This document shows positions 19,211-29,316 of a stretch of DNA of 64,000 bases, piece after piece (position 1 is the first letter of the stretch; the number at the start of each line of letters is the position of its first letter). The stretch comes from an uncultured Rhodocyclaceae bacterium (GTDB taxonomy: Bacteria > Pseudomonadota > Gammaproteobacteria > Burkholderiales > Rhodocyclaceae): positions 682,001 to 746,000 of the forward strand of contig CAJQTY010000001.1 of assembly GCA_907163075.1 (NCBI GenBank), in the 5' to 3' direction. The notes under the pieces were generated by a model. The model did not search any database and was not told the DNA's origin. It saw only the letters and a list, made by a program, of their open reading frames with translations. A program made the translations under genes and the position numbers.

Positions 19211-20836
19211 ATGACGAACGCCCGAGTCAATCGCCTGCGCGCACTGCTGGCCGTTACGCTGACATCAGGCTACTTTGCCGCGGCGCAGGCACAAACCGCG
19301 GTCTTGACCCCGGCGCCGCTGGCGCATTTTGCCGTGCAGGCGGTGCGGGTCGAGGGCAACACCCTGCTGCCGGCCAGCGCGCTTGCCGCGATCGTTGCGC
19401 CGCTGGCAGGCGGCGAGCGGACGCTGGCCGATCTCCGGCGAACCGCGGCCATGGTGCAGGGCGCCTATCGCAAGGCCGGTTACGGAGGCGTCGTGGCTTT
19501 TGTCCCGGAGCAGGATCTGGCCGCCGGGTCCGTTGTCATCCGGGTTGCCGAGGGCAAACTCGCGCGCGTCAACATCTCCGGCAACCAGCGCTACGACGAA
19601 GCCAACATCCGCAACAGTCTACCCAATCTGCGGCAAGGCGAGACGCCGCTGGTACGTGCCATCGATCGTGATATTCAACTGGCCAACGAGAATCCGGCAA
19701 AACAGCTACGGGTTACCCTGACGGCCGGCGAGAAACCGGGCGATATCGACGCCAAGGTCGAGGTCAGCGAAGAGAATCCCGTGCGTTTTCTCGTCGGGCT
19801 GGACAATACCGGCAGCCCGGACACCGGCAACTACCGGCTGAGCGTCGGCGTGCAGCACGCCAACCTGTGGAATCTCGACCATGTCGGCGTCTTCCAGTAC
19901 CAGACCTCGCCCACCGACCCCGGCCTGGTACAGATCTACAGCCTCGGCTATCGGCTGCCGGTGTATGGGCAGTCGTCATCCATCGACGCCTACTTCGCGC
20001 ACTCCAGCGTCGATAACGGCACCACCGCCACCCCGGCCGGACCCCTCCAATTTACCGGCAAGGGCGACATCGTCAGCCTGCGGGCCAACCGCTATCTGCA
20101 GCGCCTTGGCGAATACGACCATCGCCTGACGCTCGGTCTGGACTGGCGGGCCTACGACAACCAGTGCTCGGTCGGTGACTTCGGCGCGGCCGGCTGCGGC
20201 ACGGCGGCGGCCAGCGTCACCTTGCTGCCGCTCAGCCTCGCCTACACCGCCCAGGTCCAGAGGCCCGACCTGTCGTGGGGTTATGTCGCGGCGCTCGCGG
20301 CCAATGTCGGCGGCAGCAGCCAGGCTGAATTCGACGCGGTGCGCCCGGGTGCCGAGCGGGATTACCGCGTGCTGCGCTTCTCCGCTTTCGTCAATCGCAC
20401 GCTGACGGCGGGCTTCGGCGTGCAGGCCCGGGTTTCGGCGCAGTACAGTCCGGACGCGCTCATCCCGGGCGAGCAATTCGGCGTCGGCGGCGCCAGCAGC
20501 GTGGTCGGCTACCGCGAACGGGAGCTTGCCGGCGACTACGGCTACTACGTCAACCTGGAAGGGCTGGGCCCCGATTTCGGCTCCGCCCTCAAGCTCGACG
20601 GCGCCAGCCTGCGGCCGCTCGTCTTCGCCGACTACGGGCGCGTCGCCAATCACCTCGGCACACTCTGCGCCGTCGGCAAGACGGGTTGCCCGATTTCGAG
20701 TGCCGGCGTCGGCGTCCGTTTCGCCATGGGCAAACGGGTCTCCGGCCGCCTCGACATCGGCTATGCCCTGCAGGACGGTATCCAGACGAGCGCCGGCAAG
20801 ACCCGTGGCAGCATCGCCCTGCTGTTCGCCTTTTGA
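19211..20836 (+). CDS. TpsB outer-membrane transporter (ShlB/FhaC/HecB family)
   Basis: A 541-residue Omp85-superfamily protein that exports a large partner exoprotein across the outer membrane. It has a signal peptide (cleavage near AQA), POTRA domains (FAVQAVRVEGNTLLPASAL; GKLARVNISGNQRYDEANIR) and a 16-strand-type barrel with the conserved VRFLVGLDNTGSPDTGNYR region, and it ends in aromatic IALLFAF. It is followed 30 bases later by its TpsA partner, forming a typical two-partner secretion operon. The export substrate is almost certainly the downstream 1700-residue protein. Confidence 0.93.
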   Translation: MTNARVNRLRALLAVTLTSGYFAAAQAQTAVLTPAPLAHFAVQAVRVEGNTLLPASALAAIVAPLAGGERTLADLRRTAAMVQGAYRKAGYGGVVAFVPEQDLAAGSVVIRVAEGKLARVNISGNQRYDEANIRNSLPNLRQGETPLVRAIDRDIQLANENPAKQLRVTLTAGEKPGDIDAKVEVSEENPVRFLVGLDNTGSPDTGNYRLSVGVQHANLWNLDHVGVFQYQTSPTDPGLVQIYSLGYRLPVYGQSSSIDAYFAHSSVDNGTTATPAGPLQFTGKGDIVSLRANRYLQRLGEYDHRLTLGLDWRAYDNQCSVGDFGAAGCGTAAASVTLLPLSLAYTAQVQRPDLSWGYVAALAANVGGSSQAEFDAVRPGAERDYRVLRFSAFVNRTLTAGFGVQARVSAQYSPDALIPGEQFGVGGASSVVGYRERELAGDYGYYVNLEGLGPDFGSALKLDGASLRPLVFADYGRVANHLGTLCAVGKTGCPISSAGVGVRFAMGKRVSGRLDIGYALQDGIQTSAGKTRGSIALLFAF

Positions 20837-20866
20837 GCCGTCAGATGGTCAGATGAGGAGTTATCG

Positions 20867-23800
20867 ATGAGCCATGCAGCGACGCGCCAGCCCTCCCCTC
20901 CGCAGCGGAGTACACGTTCCGCGGATATGTCGATGCCGTCACCGGCCCGCCAGCGCCCGGCGCGCTTCGCCCGGCCGCTGTTCGCCGCGCTTGCGCTGTG
21001 TTTCGTGCTCGATCCTTCCCTGCCGGCGCACGCCCAGTTGCCGACCGGCCCGGCCGTGGTGCACGGCACGGCCGCGATCGGTACCGCCGGCACGCAGATG
21101 ACGGTGACCAATAGCCCCAGCGCCATTCTCAACTGGCAGAGTTTCTCCATCGGCGCCCAGCACGGCGTGCGTTTCCAGCAGCAAAGCGCCGCCAGCAAGG
21201 TGCTCAACCGCGTCACCGGCAGCGATCCGTCGCAGATTCTCGGCAGCCTGAGCAGCAACGGCCAGGTCTGGCTGATCAACCCGCACGGCGTGCTGTTCGG
21301 CCAGAATGCCCGCATCGATGTGGCCGGGCTGGTGGCCTCGACGCTGGACATTTCCAATACCGACTTTCTGGCGAATCGCTTCAGCTTCGCCACCGCGGGC
21401 GGCGCCGTAGGCGGCGAAGTACTGAACCAGGGGGAGCTTCGCACCTCCTTCGGCGGCCGCGTGTGGCTGCTCGGCGAGCAGGTCCGCAATGAGGGGCTGA
21501 TCGCAAGCCCGGGCGGCAATATCGTGCTGGCGGCCGGCAAGAGCATCGAACTCATCGACTCGGGCATGCCTAACGTCATCGTGCGCGTCAGCGCGCCGGA
21601 GAACGAGACGGTGAACCTGGGTACGCTGGTCGCCGACGGCGGCAGCGTCGATCTGCACGGCGGCATCGTGAACCAGAACGGCATCGTCCGCGCCGACAGC
21701 GTCGGCAGCGACGCCCTCGGGCGGATCGTCCTCAAGGCCAGCCAGACCGTAAACCTGGGTGAGAGCAGCCAGACGCTGGCCGGGGGCAAACGGGGCGGCC
21801 GGGTGCTCGTGGAGGCCGGCGCGGGCAGCGCCATGGTCGCCGGCCGCGTCAGCGCCAGAGGCGAGAATGGCGCCGGCGGGCAGATCCATGTGCTCGGGCC
21901 GCAGGTTGGCGTGTTTGGCCAGGCCGTGCTCGATGCCTCCGGGGCCACCGGCGGCGGCGAGATCCTGGTTGGCGGCGACTACCAGGGCAGGAATCCGGCG
22001 CTGCGCAATGCGCGCGCGACCTTCATCGGCGCCGACGCCAGGCTTGCCGCCAATGCGCTGGCCGGCGGTAACGGCGGCCGCGTCATCGTCTGGTCCGACA
22101 AAGTGACCCGCGCTTATGGCACGCTCGCCGCCCGTGGCGGGCCGGCGTGGGGCAATGGCGGCTTCATCGAGACCTCGGGCGGCTGGCTCGACGCGCGGCC
22201 GATGCGCATCGACCTGGCGGCGCCGCGGGGAATCGCCGGCACCTGGCTTCTCGATCCGAACGACATTACCATCAGTAACCTGACGCCGCAGAACATCACG
22301 GGCGGCCCGGTGTTCACCTCGACCGACGACTCGGCCGTGGTCAATGCCGCGACCATCGAATCAATACTCAGCGCCGGTACGAACGTGATCATCCAGACCG
22401 GCACCAACGGCGCCAACACCCAGGATGGCAACATCACCGTCGACGCCAACGTTGTCGCGAACGGGGCCGCGCCCGGCTCGTTCACGTTGTCGGCGCACAA
22501 CAACATTGTAGTGAATCCCAATGTCGCCATCACGTCGACGTCCGGCCCGATGGAAGTCACTTTCATCTCGGATAGCGACGGCAACCTTAGCGGCGGAATT
22601 TCGATGCTTTCCGGCTCAAGCATTACCACCCGCGGCGGGAACATCGCATTCCGTGGCGGCGGAGCGGACGCTGCCGCCGTCGGTAGCCCCGGCAATGCGG
22701 GTATCGCCTTCTCCTTTGTGACCCTGGACGCCACTCTCGGCGGCGTCGGCGTCGTCGGCAGCGTCGGCGACGGAAACATCGACCTCAAGGGTATCGGATC
22801 GGATAGCGGGGGTGCAGGCGTGATCATCGCAAACACGTCGAGCCTCTTTGCCGACCGGATCGCCATCGATGGTTTGGCGAAGTCGACCGATAGCGGAATG
22901 ATGGGTGTTTACGTAACCAGCAATTCAGACTTGACCGCGCGGACCATCCAGATCTCGGGCAGTAGCGGGTCTATCCTGAATGGGGCGGGAATACTCATCA
23001 ATTCTAGTGCGGCACTGAGCGCTCTCGCTTCAATCGACCTCAACGGAACTGGCTTGAGCCGGGCCGGCGACGGCGTGCGCATCGAGTCCAATGCTTCGCT
23101 CGATGCCGACCGCATCGTTATCGATGGCTTCGCCCAGTCAACGGACCCTGGATGGGCAGGAGTTGTCTTGCAGAGCGGTGCCTTCCTGAGCGGCAGGGAC
23201 ATTCGAGTCTCCGGCCAAACCAACTCGATTGATAACGGCAGCCCGCTGGGCAAGTACTGGTCTACGCTTATCGACGCGTCGACGATTTACGCTTCGTCCG
23301 GCGGCAATCTCCTCATTCAGGGATTGGATGGCTACGTCGGGATTGACCGCGGTTCGCGCGTCGTGGCCGATGGAACAACGCCGATCACCATTGCGGCGAG
23401 GGTCCCCGATATCTTTCAAAGCGACATCGGTGAGCCGAGCGAGGACACCTATTCCGGAGACATCACGTTTCGCGGCGAATGGGTCATTCTCGACAACCGG
23501 GGCGAACCGGGTGGCGGACCGACAATACAGACATCCGGACAAGTCTCGTTCAGGCCGCTCGCCGACGTTGGCGACCTTGTCGTCGGGCTCGAGGCGGCGA
23601 CATTCGGATCGAGCATCAGCCAGATCCTGATCGGCGATGCGAACACGCGGGATCTTTATTTCCACAATTCGAACGGCCTGGATCCGTCCGCTGGCCCCAT
23701 TTCCGTCGATTCCCCGGTGACGTTCTCGGCCACCCGCAACACTTTCTTCGGTTACGCGCCGGCCGGCGCACCCGCCGCCTACCTCAATAGCGGCATCATC

Positions 23801-25969
23801 AGCAACGCGCCGGGCGATGCGATAACGGTGGTGACGGGCGTGTTCGACAACCGTGCCGGCGCGAACGCGCTGTCCGCGCCGGAAGGTCGCTGGCTGGTCT
23901 ACGCCGCCGATCCCGCCACCAGCAACGAGGGTTTCTCCGGCTACAACAAGCATTACGATCAGCCCTTCAGCGCCGGTAGCGCCCCGGCTTATGCCGACTC
24001 GGGCAACTGGTTCCTCTACAGCATCGCGCCCACGCTCGCGGTGACCCCTGGCGCGCAGTCGATCACTTACGGCGATGCCGTGCCGCCAATTTCGGCCGCC
24101 GACATCACCGGTTTCATCGACGGCGATTTGGCTGCCACGGGAGGCATCAGCGGCAGTGCGGCGTGGGCCGTCAGTGGCACGTCATCCGCTTCGGGAAATC
24201 TTGTCGCCGGCGCCCATGACGTGAGCTACACCAGCGGGCTCGCCAGCAACCTCGGCTACCGCTTTGCCGACAATGCCGCAAGCAACAGCGAACTGACGGT
24301 CAATGCCAGGCCCCTCGACGCCAGCCTCACCGGCACCGTGAGCAAAGTCTACGACGGCAGCACTGCGGCTCCGCTTGCCGCGCAGAACGTCAGCCTGTCC
24401 GGCCTGTACGCCGGCGACAACGTTGCTGCGTCATCGAGCGATGCGGCCTACGATAACAGGAACGTGGGTGTCGGCAAGACCGTGACGGTAAGCACCCTCG
24501 CCCTGACCGGCAGCGACGCCGCCAACTACTACTACCTCGGCTCCGCGACGCTCGCCGCCGACATCGGCACCATCACCCCGGCCACGCTGAGCTACGTCGC
24601 CGACCCGGCAACGCGCCAGGCGGGCCTGGCAGTGACCGGTCTGAGTGGCACGGTCGCCGGCTTCGTCGGCAGCGACACGGCGGCGAACGCCACGTCCGGA
24701 GTTCTTGCCTGGTGGACGCCGGCAACGACCCTCTCCCCGGCCGGCCGCTACGCGGTGAACGGCGACGGATTGAGCGCGGCCAACTATGTCTTCGTCCAGA
24801 GCCCCGGCAATGCCACGGCACTCACGCTTCAGATGTCGAACGAGGTCGAGGTAGACCTGCAAACGCTGCCAAAAATCTCGGTCAACACCCTTGATACGGG
24901 GTTGCAATTGGCGTTTCCCCGGCTCGATCCGGGCACCGGCAAACTGATCGATGCAACGTCCGCGCTGGCCCCCAGCTTCGCTCCGCTCGATCTTTCGTTC
25001 ATGAACCGCGACGAGATGCAGCAACTCCTTGATGACCGCGAGGAATTCAAGAAGAAGCTGTTCGCCGATGCCATCTACAAGCTTGAGCAGGATCCCAGCC
25101 TGGCCGACGTGCGCCCGTGCCAGAGCGCCGCCGACGCGAATTCCGGCCTGTGCATCCTGACCGCCGAACAGCGCGGCGCAGCCCAGGCGCAGACCGCGCC
25201 GAAGCAGATGCACAGGACAAAAATCGCCAGGCTGCCGCAGATCGAACGCAAGATTGCCGTGCTCATCGGCATCAACGACTACACCGACAAATCAATCCCG
25301 TCGCTGGAGAACGCCATACCGGATGCCGAGGTGGTGAGCGAATTGCTTGCCGCAAATCTGGGATACGAAGTGCGCGTGGTGAAGAACGCGACGAAGGTCG
25401 ATATCGTTCGCGCCTTGAACCAGTTATCCACCGAAGTCGGGCCGCGCGACAGCGTGATCATCTATTACGCCGGCCATGGCTACCAGCTCGAAAAATCAGG
25501 CGCCGGCTACTGGCTGCCGGCCGATTCGTCGCCGAAGGATCCGCTACGCTGGATGTCCAATACGGACGTGGCGAAGATGCTCTCGGGCATCGGCGCCAGC
25601 CAACTGGCGCTGATCTCCGACAGTTGCTACTCGGGCGCCTTCACGCGTGAGCAGAAAGTCGATATCGTCGCCAAGACGCTGGTTCCGGCCGAGGTTCTGA
25701 GCCGGCGCTCGGTGGTGGTGATGTCCTCCGGTGGCGACGAACCGGTGGCTGACGAAGGCAAGGGCGGCCACTCGATCTTTGCCTGGCACCTGATGCAGAA
25801 CATCCGCCAGGTTGATGACTGGCAGCCTGGCACGACCATCTTCGAGCAGGTGCAGCGCGACGTTCACAAGAGCTTCCCGCAAACGCCGCAATACGGTGCG
25901 GCGTCATCTGCGGGGCACCAGGGAGGGGACTACCTGTTCGAGTTCAGGCAGTTGGAGGATGTTCAGTGA
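20867..25969 (+). CDS. TpsA exoprotein with C-terminal caspase-like domain
   Basis: A 1700-residue two-partner secretion substrate. A long leader (cleavage near PAHA, about residue 56) is followed by the TPS/haemagglutination domain (NSPSAILNWQSFSIG, LNRVTGSDPSQILGSL, WLINPHGVLFGQNARIDVAGLVAST). A low-complexity repeat region and MBG-like immunoglobulin-type repeats (around ITYGDAVPP and VYDGSTAAPL) come next. The last 250 residues form a caspase/peptidase C14 domain: KIAVLIGINDYTD, catalytic His in YYAGHGYQ (H1537) and Cys in SDSCYSG (C1587). Both catalytic residues are intact, so proteolysis at the cell surface is plausible. An AGGAG site precedes the ATG. Confidence 0.9.
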   Translation: MSHAATRQPSPPQRSTRSADMSMPSPARQRPARFARPLFAALALCFVLDPSLPAHAQLPTGPAVVHGTAAIGTAGTQMTVTNSPSAILNWQSFSIGAQHGVRFQQQSAASKVLNRVTGSDPSQILGSLSSNGQVWLINPHGVLFGQNARIDVAGLVASTLDISNTDFLANRFSFATAGGAVGGEVLNQGELRTSFGGRVWLLGEQVRNEGLIASPGGNIVLAAGKSIELIDSGMPNVIVRVSAPENETVNLGTLVADGGSVDLHGGIVNQNGIVRADSVGSDALGRIVLKASQTVNLGESSQTLAGGKRGGRVLVEAGAGSAMVAGRVSARGENGAGGQIHVLGPQVGVFGQAVLDASGATGGGEILVGGDYQGRNPALRNARATFIGADARLAANALAGGNGGRVIVWSDKVTRAYGTLAARGGPAWGNGGFIETSGGWLDARPMRIDLAAPRGIAGTWLLDPNDITISNLTPQNITGGPVFTSTDDSAVVNAATIESILSAGTNVIIQTGTNGANTQDGNITVDANVVANGAAPGSFTLSAHNNIVVNPNVAITSTSGPMEVTFISDSDGNLSGGISMLSGSSITTRGGNIAFRGGGADAAAVGSPGNAGIAFSFVTLDATLGGVGVVGSVGDGNIDLKGIGSDSGGAGVIIANTSSLFADRIAIDGLAKSTDSGMMGVYVTSNSDLTARTIQISGSSGSILNGAGILINSSAALSALASIDLNGTGLSRAGDGVRIESNASLDADRIVIDGFAQSTDPGWAGVVLQSGAFLSGRDIRVSGQTNSIDNGSPLGKYWSTLIDASTIYASSGGNLLIQGLDGYVGIDRGSRVVADGTTPITIAARVPDIFQSDIGEPSEDTYSGDITFRGEWVILDNRGEPGGGPTIQTSGQVSFRPLADVGDLVVGLEAATFGSSISQILIGDANTRDLYFHNSNGLDPSAGPISVDSPVTFSATRNTFFGYAPAGAPAAYLNSGIISNAPGDAITVVTGVFDNRAGANALSAPEGRWLVYAADPATSNEGFSGYNKHYDQPFSAGSAPAYADSGNWFLYSIAPTLAVTPGAQSITYGDAVPPISAADITGFIDGDLAATGGISGSAAWAVSGTSSASGNLVAGAHDVSYTSGLASNLGYRFADNAASNSELTVNARPLDASLTGTVSKVYDGSTAAPLAAQNVSLSGLYAGDNVAASSSDAAYDNRNVGVGKTVTVSTLALTGSDAANYYYLGSATLAADIGTITPATLSYVADPATRQAGLAVTGLSGTVAGFVGSDTAANATSGVLAWWTPATTLSPAGRYAVNGDGLSAANYVFVQSPGNATALTLQMSNEVEVDLQTLPKISVNTLDTGLQLAFPRLDPGTGKLIDATSALAPSFAPLDLSFMNRDEMQQLLDDREEFKKKLFADAIYKLEQDPSLADVRPCQSAADANSGLCILTAEQRGAAQAQTAPKQMHRTKIARLPQIERKIAVLIGINDYTDKSIPSLENAIPDAEVVSELLAANLGYEVRVVKNATKVDIVRALNQLSTEVGPRDSVIIYYAGHGYQLEKSGAGYWLPADSSPKDPLRWMSNTDVAKMLSGIGASQLALISDSCYSGAFTREQKVDIVAKTLVPAEVLSRRSVVVMSSGGDEPVADEGKGGHSIFAWHLMQNIRQVDDWQPGTTIFEQVQRDVHKSFPQTPQYGAASSAGHQGGDYLFEFRQLEDVQ

Positions 25970-25994
25970 GCACGCGGCGCGCCCGCCGCCGTCC

Positions 25995-26777
25995 TCACTC
26001 CGGCGAACTAAGTTGCCGGGCGTAGGACTTGACCAGCGGCCACTGGCGGCGGCTCACCGGCAGCTTTTCCGGGATGCCGCGCAGCAGCGCCTGCCACTGG
26101 GTTTCGGCCTCCTCGTCGGCGTTCTTTTCGAAGCCGGCGATCGCGTCCCACGCCACCAGCGCGCTGCGATGCAGACGGATGAAGCGCTCGGAGAACTCTT
26201 CTTCGAGATGGTTCAGCGATTCGTCGAGCAGGTATTCCCGGCTCGCCGTGCGCGCGGTGACGTATTTGAGGTCGGCCTTGAGGTAGACAATGTCCTTCAG
26301 CGGGATGAGCAGCAGGCGTCCGCGCTCGTGGCAGGAGAGGTGCGTGCGCGCCGCCGGCTGGATTTGCGCCAGCACCTGCTGGGCCAGTGGCAGCCCGTTC
26401 TGCCGGACTTTGCGCAAGGCCGCCGCCAGCCGCTGCGCGCGCACCGGCTTCACCAGGTAGTCGATGGCATTGAGCTCGAAGGCCTGCACGGCATAGACGT
26501 CGTAGGCGGTGACGAAGACGATGGCCGGCGGATGCTCGCTGCGCGCAAGATGCCGCGCCAGTTCGATGCCGTCCATCGTCGGCATGCGGATATCGACCAG
26601 CGCCACATCGACCACGCGCCCTTCGATTGCCTCCAGCGCCAGCAGCCCGTTGGCCGCTTCCGCCACGACGCTGTTCGGCACCTCGGACGCGATGTCGGCG
26701 AGCAGGTCGCGCAGACGCGTGCGCGCTGGCGCCTCGTCGTCGACGATCATCACCGAAAGGGCTGGAGCGGTCGTCAA
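25995..26777 (-). CDS. algR: LytTR-family response regulator (AlgR-like)
   Basis: A 260-residue transcription factor: receiver domain at the N-terminus (MIVDDEAPARTRL, acceptor Asp in VDIRMPTMDG, Lys in YLVKPV) and a C-terminal LytTR DNA-binding domain (LLLIPLKDIVYLKADLKYVT, HRSALVAWDAI). The TTG at 26777 overlaps the kinase stop (TTGA), so I use it; the ATG at 26750 would trim nine residues. The product is the expected partner of the adjacent AlgZ-like kinase. Homologues control surface polysaccharide, pili or motility; targets here are unknown. Confidence 0.85.
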   Translation of the reverse strand: MTTAPALSVMIVDDEAPARTRLRDLLADIASEVPNSVVAEAANGLLALEAIEGRVVDVALVDIRMPTMDGIELARHLARSEHPPAIVFVTAYDVYAVQAFELNAIDYLVKPVRAQRLAAALRKVRQNGLPLAQQVLAQIQPAARTHLSCHERGRLLLIPLKDIVYLKADLKYVTARTASREYLLDESLNHLEEEFSERFIRLHRSALVAWDAIAGFEKNADEEAETQWQALLRGIPEKLPVSRRQWPLVKSYARQLSSPE

Positions 26778-27808
26778 GATGTCGTCCTCCGGCAGGGCAG
26801 GACGATGTGCACGTGGTACTCGCTGCGGCCGTTGGCGAGTTTCACCGCACCCGTTTCCAGCCGCGCCTCGAGGTCGTAATAGAGCGCCAGGCGCTCGCGG
26901 ATATTGGCCAGCGCCATGCGATTGCCGCCCTGCGGTTCGCGGCCGCCGCTGCAGGGATTGGCGAGGTCGATATGCAACTCGTCGCCCTTGCGGGCAAAAC
27001 GAATGCGCAGTGTGCCGGCCTCGTCCGATGGTTCGATGCCGTGGTACACCGCGTTTTCCAGCAGCGGCTGCAACATCAGCGGCGGCACCTTCAAATCGCC
27101 CGGCATCTCGGCAATATCCCACTCGACGTTGAGACGCTCGCCCAGGCGGAGCTTCTCGAGGTCGAGATACTGGCGACACAGGGCAATCTCGTCGGCCAGC
27201 GGCAGCAAATCGCGATGATCGCGCATCAGGGCGCGGAAAAGGTCGGCCAGTTCCTCGAGCGCCGTCTCGGCGCGCCTCGGCTCGGCGCGGATCAGCGAGA
27301 GCACGGCGTTCAGGCTGTTGAACAGGAAGTGCGGGCGAATCCGCGCCGTCAGCGCCTGCACGCGCGCCTCGGCCAGTGCCGGAGAAATGGCGCGGACGCG
27401 CAACGTAAAGTAGAAAAGCAGCGTGCCGGCCACCAGCGCGCCCAGCAAGGCGGCGCGCAACACGCGCTGCCAGCCGCCTTCATCGACGCCCATGAAACGC
27501 CAGAAATCGACAAACAGCGCCGCGGACAAGGCCGCCGGAAGAAGCACCGCCGCCTGCCCGAGCCGCAGCGGAAGCCGCCGCAGCACGTTGCCGGTCAGCG
27601 CCAGCAGCGCAAGGTTGAACAGCAGCAGCGGTTGCACCCAGGCGGCCATTTCCATGAAGCGCTGCAGCCAGTCGCCGATGCCGGCGCTGCGCACCAGCGC
27701 CGCCGCCAGCGCCAGCAGATTGACGCCGAGCAGGATGCGCAGCATGACGCCGAAATTACGAAAGTCCGGCAACGGCGAGCCGGCCAGGTTTTGCTTTATA
27801 CTCGGCAT
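26774..27808 (-). CDS. algZ: LytS/AlgZ-type sensor histidine kinase
   Basis: A membrane histidine kinase of the His_kinase (LytS/YehU/AlgZ) family, about 344 residues from the Met of MPSIKQN. It has the AlgZ-like start LPDFRNFGVMLRILLGVNLL, four hydrophobic segments, then the phospho-His motif RIRPHFLFNSLNAVLSLIR and an ATPase lid (LQPLLENAVYHGI, NRMALANIRERL). An upstream in-frame Met at 27871 would overlap the argH leader and is less likely. It is divergent from argH, and its stop overlaps the algR-like gene. Confidence 0.87.
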   Translation of the reverse strand: MPSIKQNLAGSPLPDFRNFGVMLRILLGVNLLALAAALVRSAGIGDWLQRFMEMAAWVQPLLLFNLALLALTGNVLRRLPLRLGQAAVLLPAALSAALFVDFWRFMGVDEGGWQRVLRAALLGALVAGTLLFYFTLRVRAISPALAEARVQALTARIRPHFLFNSLNAVLSLIRAEPRRAETALEELADLFRALMRDHRDLLPLADEIALCRQYLDLEKLRLGERLNVEWDIAEMPGDLKVPPLMLQPLLENAVYHGIEPSDEAGTLRIRFARKGDELHIDLANPCSGGREPQGGNRMALANIRERLALYYDLEARLETGAVKLANGRSEYHVHIVLPCRRTTS

Positions 27809-27903
27809 ATTATCGGCATGGCGCCTAAACGCTCGCAAACGGTTTGCAAACGGCTTCCACACAGGTCCCATCAGCCATTCTAGCCCACGAAATTGCTTTC
27901 ATC

Positions 27904-29301
27904 ATGACCTCTCCATTACCTTCCGAATCGTCGCAATATACCTGGGCCGGCCGTTTTTCCGAGCCGATGTCCGATCTCGTCAAACGCTACACCGCTTCCG
28001 TTGAGTTCGACAAGCGCATGTGGCCCCAGGACATCCGCGCTTCGCTCGCGCACGCCAGGATGCTGGCCCGGCAAGGCATCATCCCGGCGCAGGATCTGGC
28101 CGACATCGAACGCGGCATGGCGCAGATCGTTACCGAAATCGAGACCGGCCAGTTCGCCTGGTCGCTCGACCTCGAAGACGTCCACCTGAACATCGAAAAA
28201 CGCCTGACCAGCCTCGTCGGCGATGCCGGCAAGCGCCTGCACACCGGCCGCTCGCGCAACGACCAGGTGGCCACCGACATCCGCCTCTACCTGCGCGACG
28301 CGATCGACGGCATTCTCGATCTGCTCGGGCAGTTCCAGAACAATCTGCTCGATCTGGCCGAGCGCGAGGCAGCGACGCCGATGCCGGGCTTCACGCACCT
28401 GCAGGTAGCGCAGCCGATCACCTTTGGCCATCATCTGCTGGCCTGGTTCGAGATGACGCACCGCGACGCCGAACGTTTCGCCGACGTGCGCCGGCGCACC
28501 AACCGCCTGCCGCTTGGCGCCGCCGCGCTGGCCGGCACGACTTACCCGATCGACCGCGAGTTCGTCGCCGCCGAGCTCGGCTTTGACGGTGTCTGCGAAA
28601 ACTCGCTGGACGCTGTTTCCGACCGCGATTTCGCCATCGAATTCTGCGCCGCTAGCGCCCTGCTGATGATGCACTTCTCGCGCATGTCCGAAGAGCTGGT
28701 GCTGTGGATGAACCCGCGCTTCGGCTTCGTCAGCATTGCCGACCGCTTCTGTACCGGCAGTTCGATCATGCCGCAGAAAAAGAATCCCGACGTCCCTGAA
28801 CTCGCGCGCGGCAAGACCGGGCGCGTCTACGGCCACCTGACCGCGCTGTTAACGCTGATGAAAGGTCAGCCGCTGGCTTACAACAAGGACAACCAGGAAG
28901 ACAAGGAGCCGCTATTCGACGCCGTCGACACGGTGACCGACACCCTGCGCATTTATGCCGACATGATTTGCGGCATAAGCGCCCGCGCGGACAACATGCG
29001 CGACGCGCTGCGCCAGGGCTTCGCCACGGCCACCGACCTGGCCGACTACCTGACGCGCAAGGGCCTGCCCTTCCGTGACGCGCACGAAGCCGTCGGTCTC
29101 GCCGTGCGCCGCGCCGAGGAACTTGGCGTCGATCTGCCGCAACTGCCACTGGCCGAGTTGCAGACGTTTTCACCGCTCGTCGGCGACGACATTTTTTCCG
29201 TGCTCACCGTCGAGGGCTCGCTGGCGTCGCGCAAGCACATCGGCGGCACGGCACCCGAACAGGTGCGCGCGGCCATTGCGCGCGCGCGTTCCCGCCGGTG
29301 A
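27904..29301 (+). CDS. argH: Argininosuccinate lyase
   Basis: Cleaves argininosuccinate to arginine and fumarate, the last step of arginine synthesis, in the cytosol. The product is 465 residues (family about 460), with the signature [15 protein letters not shown] (catalytic Ser loop), the N-terminal [16 protein letters not shown] and [14 protein letters not shown] 20-codon in-frame upstream extension exists, but homology begins at the ATG at 27904. argH and algZ are commonly divergent in this group, as here. Confidence 0.96.
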   Translation: MTSPLPSESSQYTWAGRFSEPMSDLVKRYTASVEFDKRMWPQDIRASLAHARMLARQGIIPAQDLADIERGMAQIVTEIETGQFAWSLDLEDVHLNIEKRLTSLVGDAGKRLHTGRSRNDQVATDIRLYLRDAIDGILDLLGQFQNNLLDLAEREAATPMPGFTHLQVAQPITFGHHLLAWFEMTHRDAERFADVRRRTNRLPLGAAALAGTTYPIDREFVAAELGFDGVCENSLDAVSDRDFAIEFCAASALLMMHFSRMSEELVLWMNPRFGFVSIADRFCTGSSIMPQKKNPDVPELARGKTGRVYGHLTALLTLMKGQPLAYNKDNQEDKEPLFDAVDTVTDTLRIYADMICGISARADNMRDALRQGFATATDLADYLTRKGLPFRDAHEAVGLAVRRAEELGVDLPQLPLAELQTFSPLVGDDIFSVLTVEGSLASRKHIGGTAPEQVRAAIARARSRR

Positions 29302-29316
29302 AATCCGCCGCCTGAC

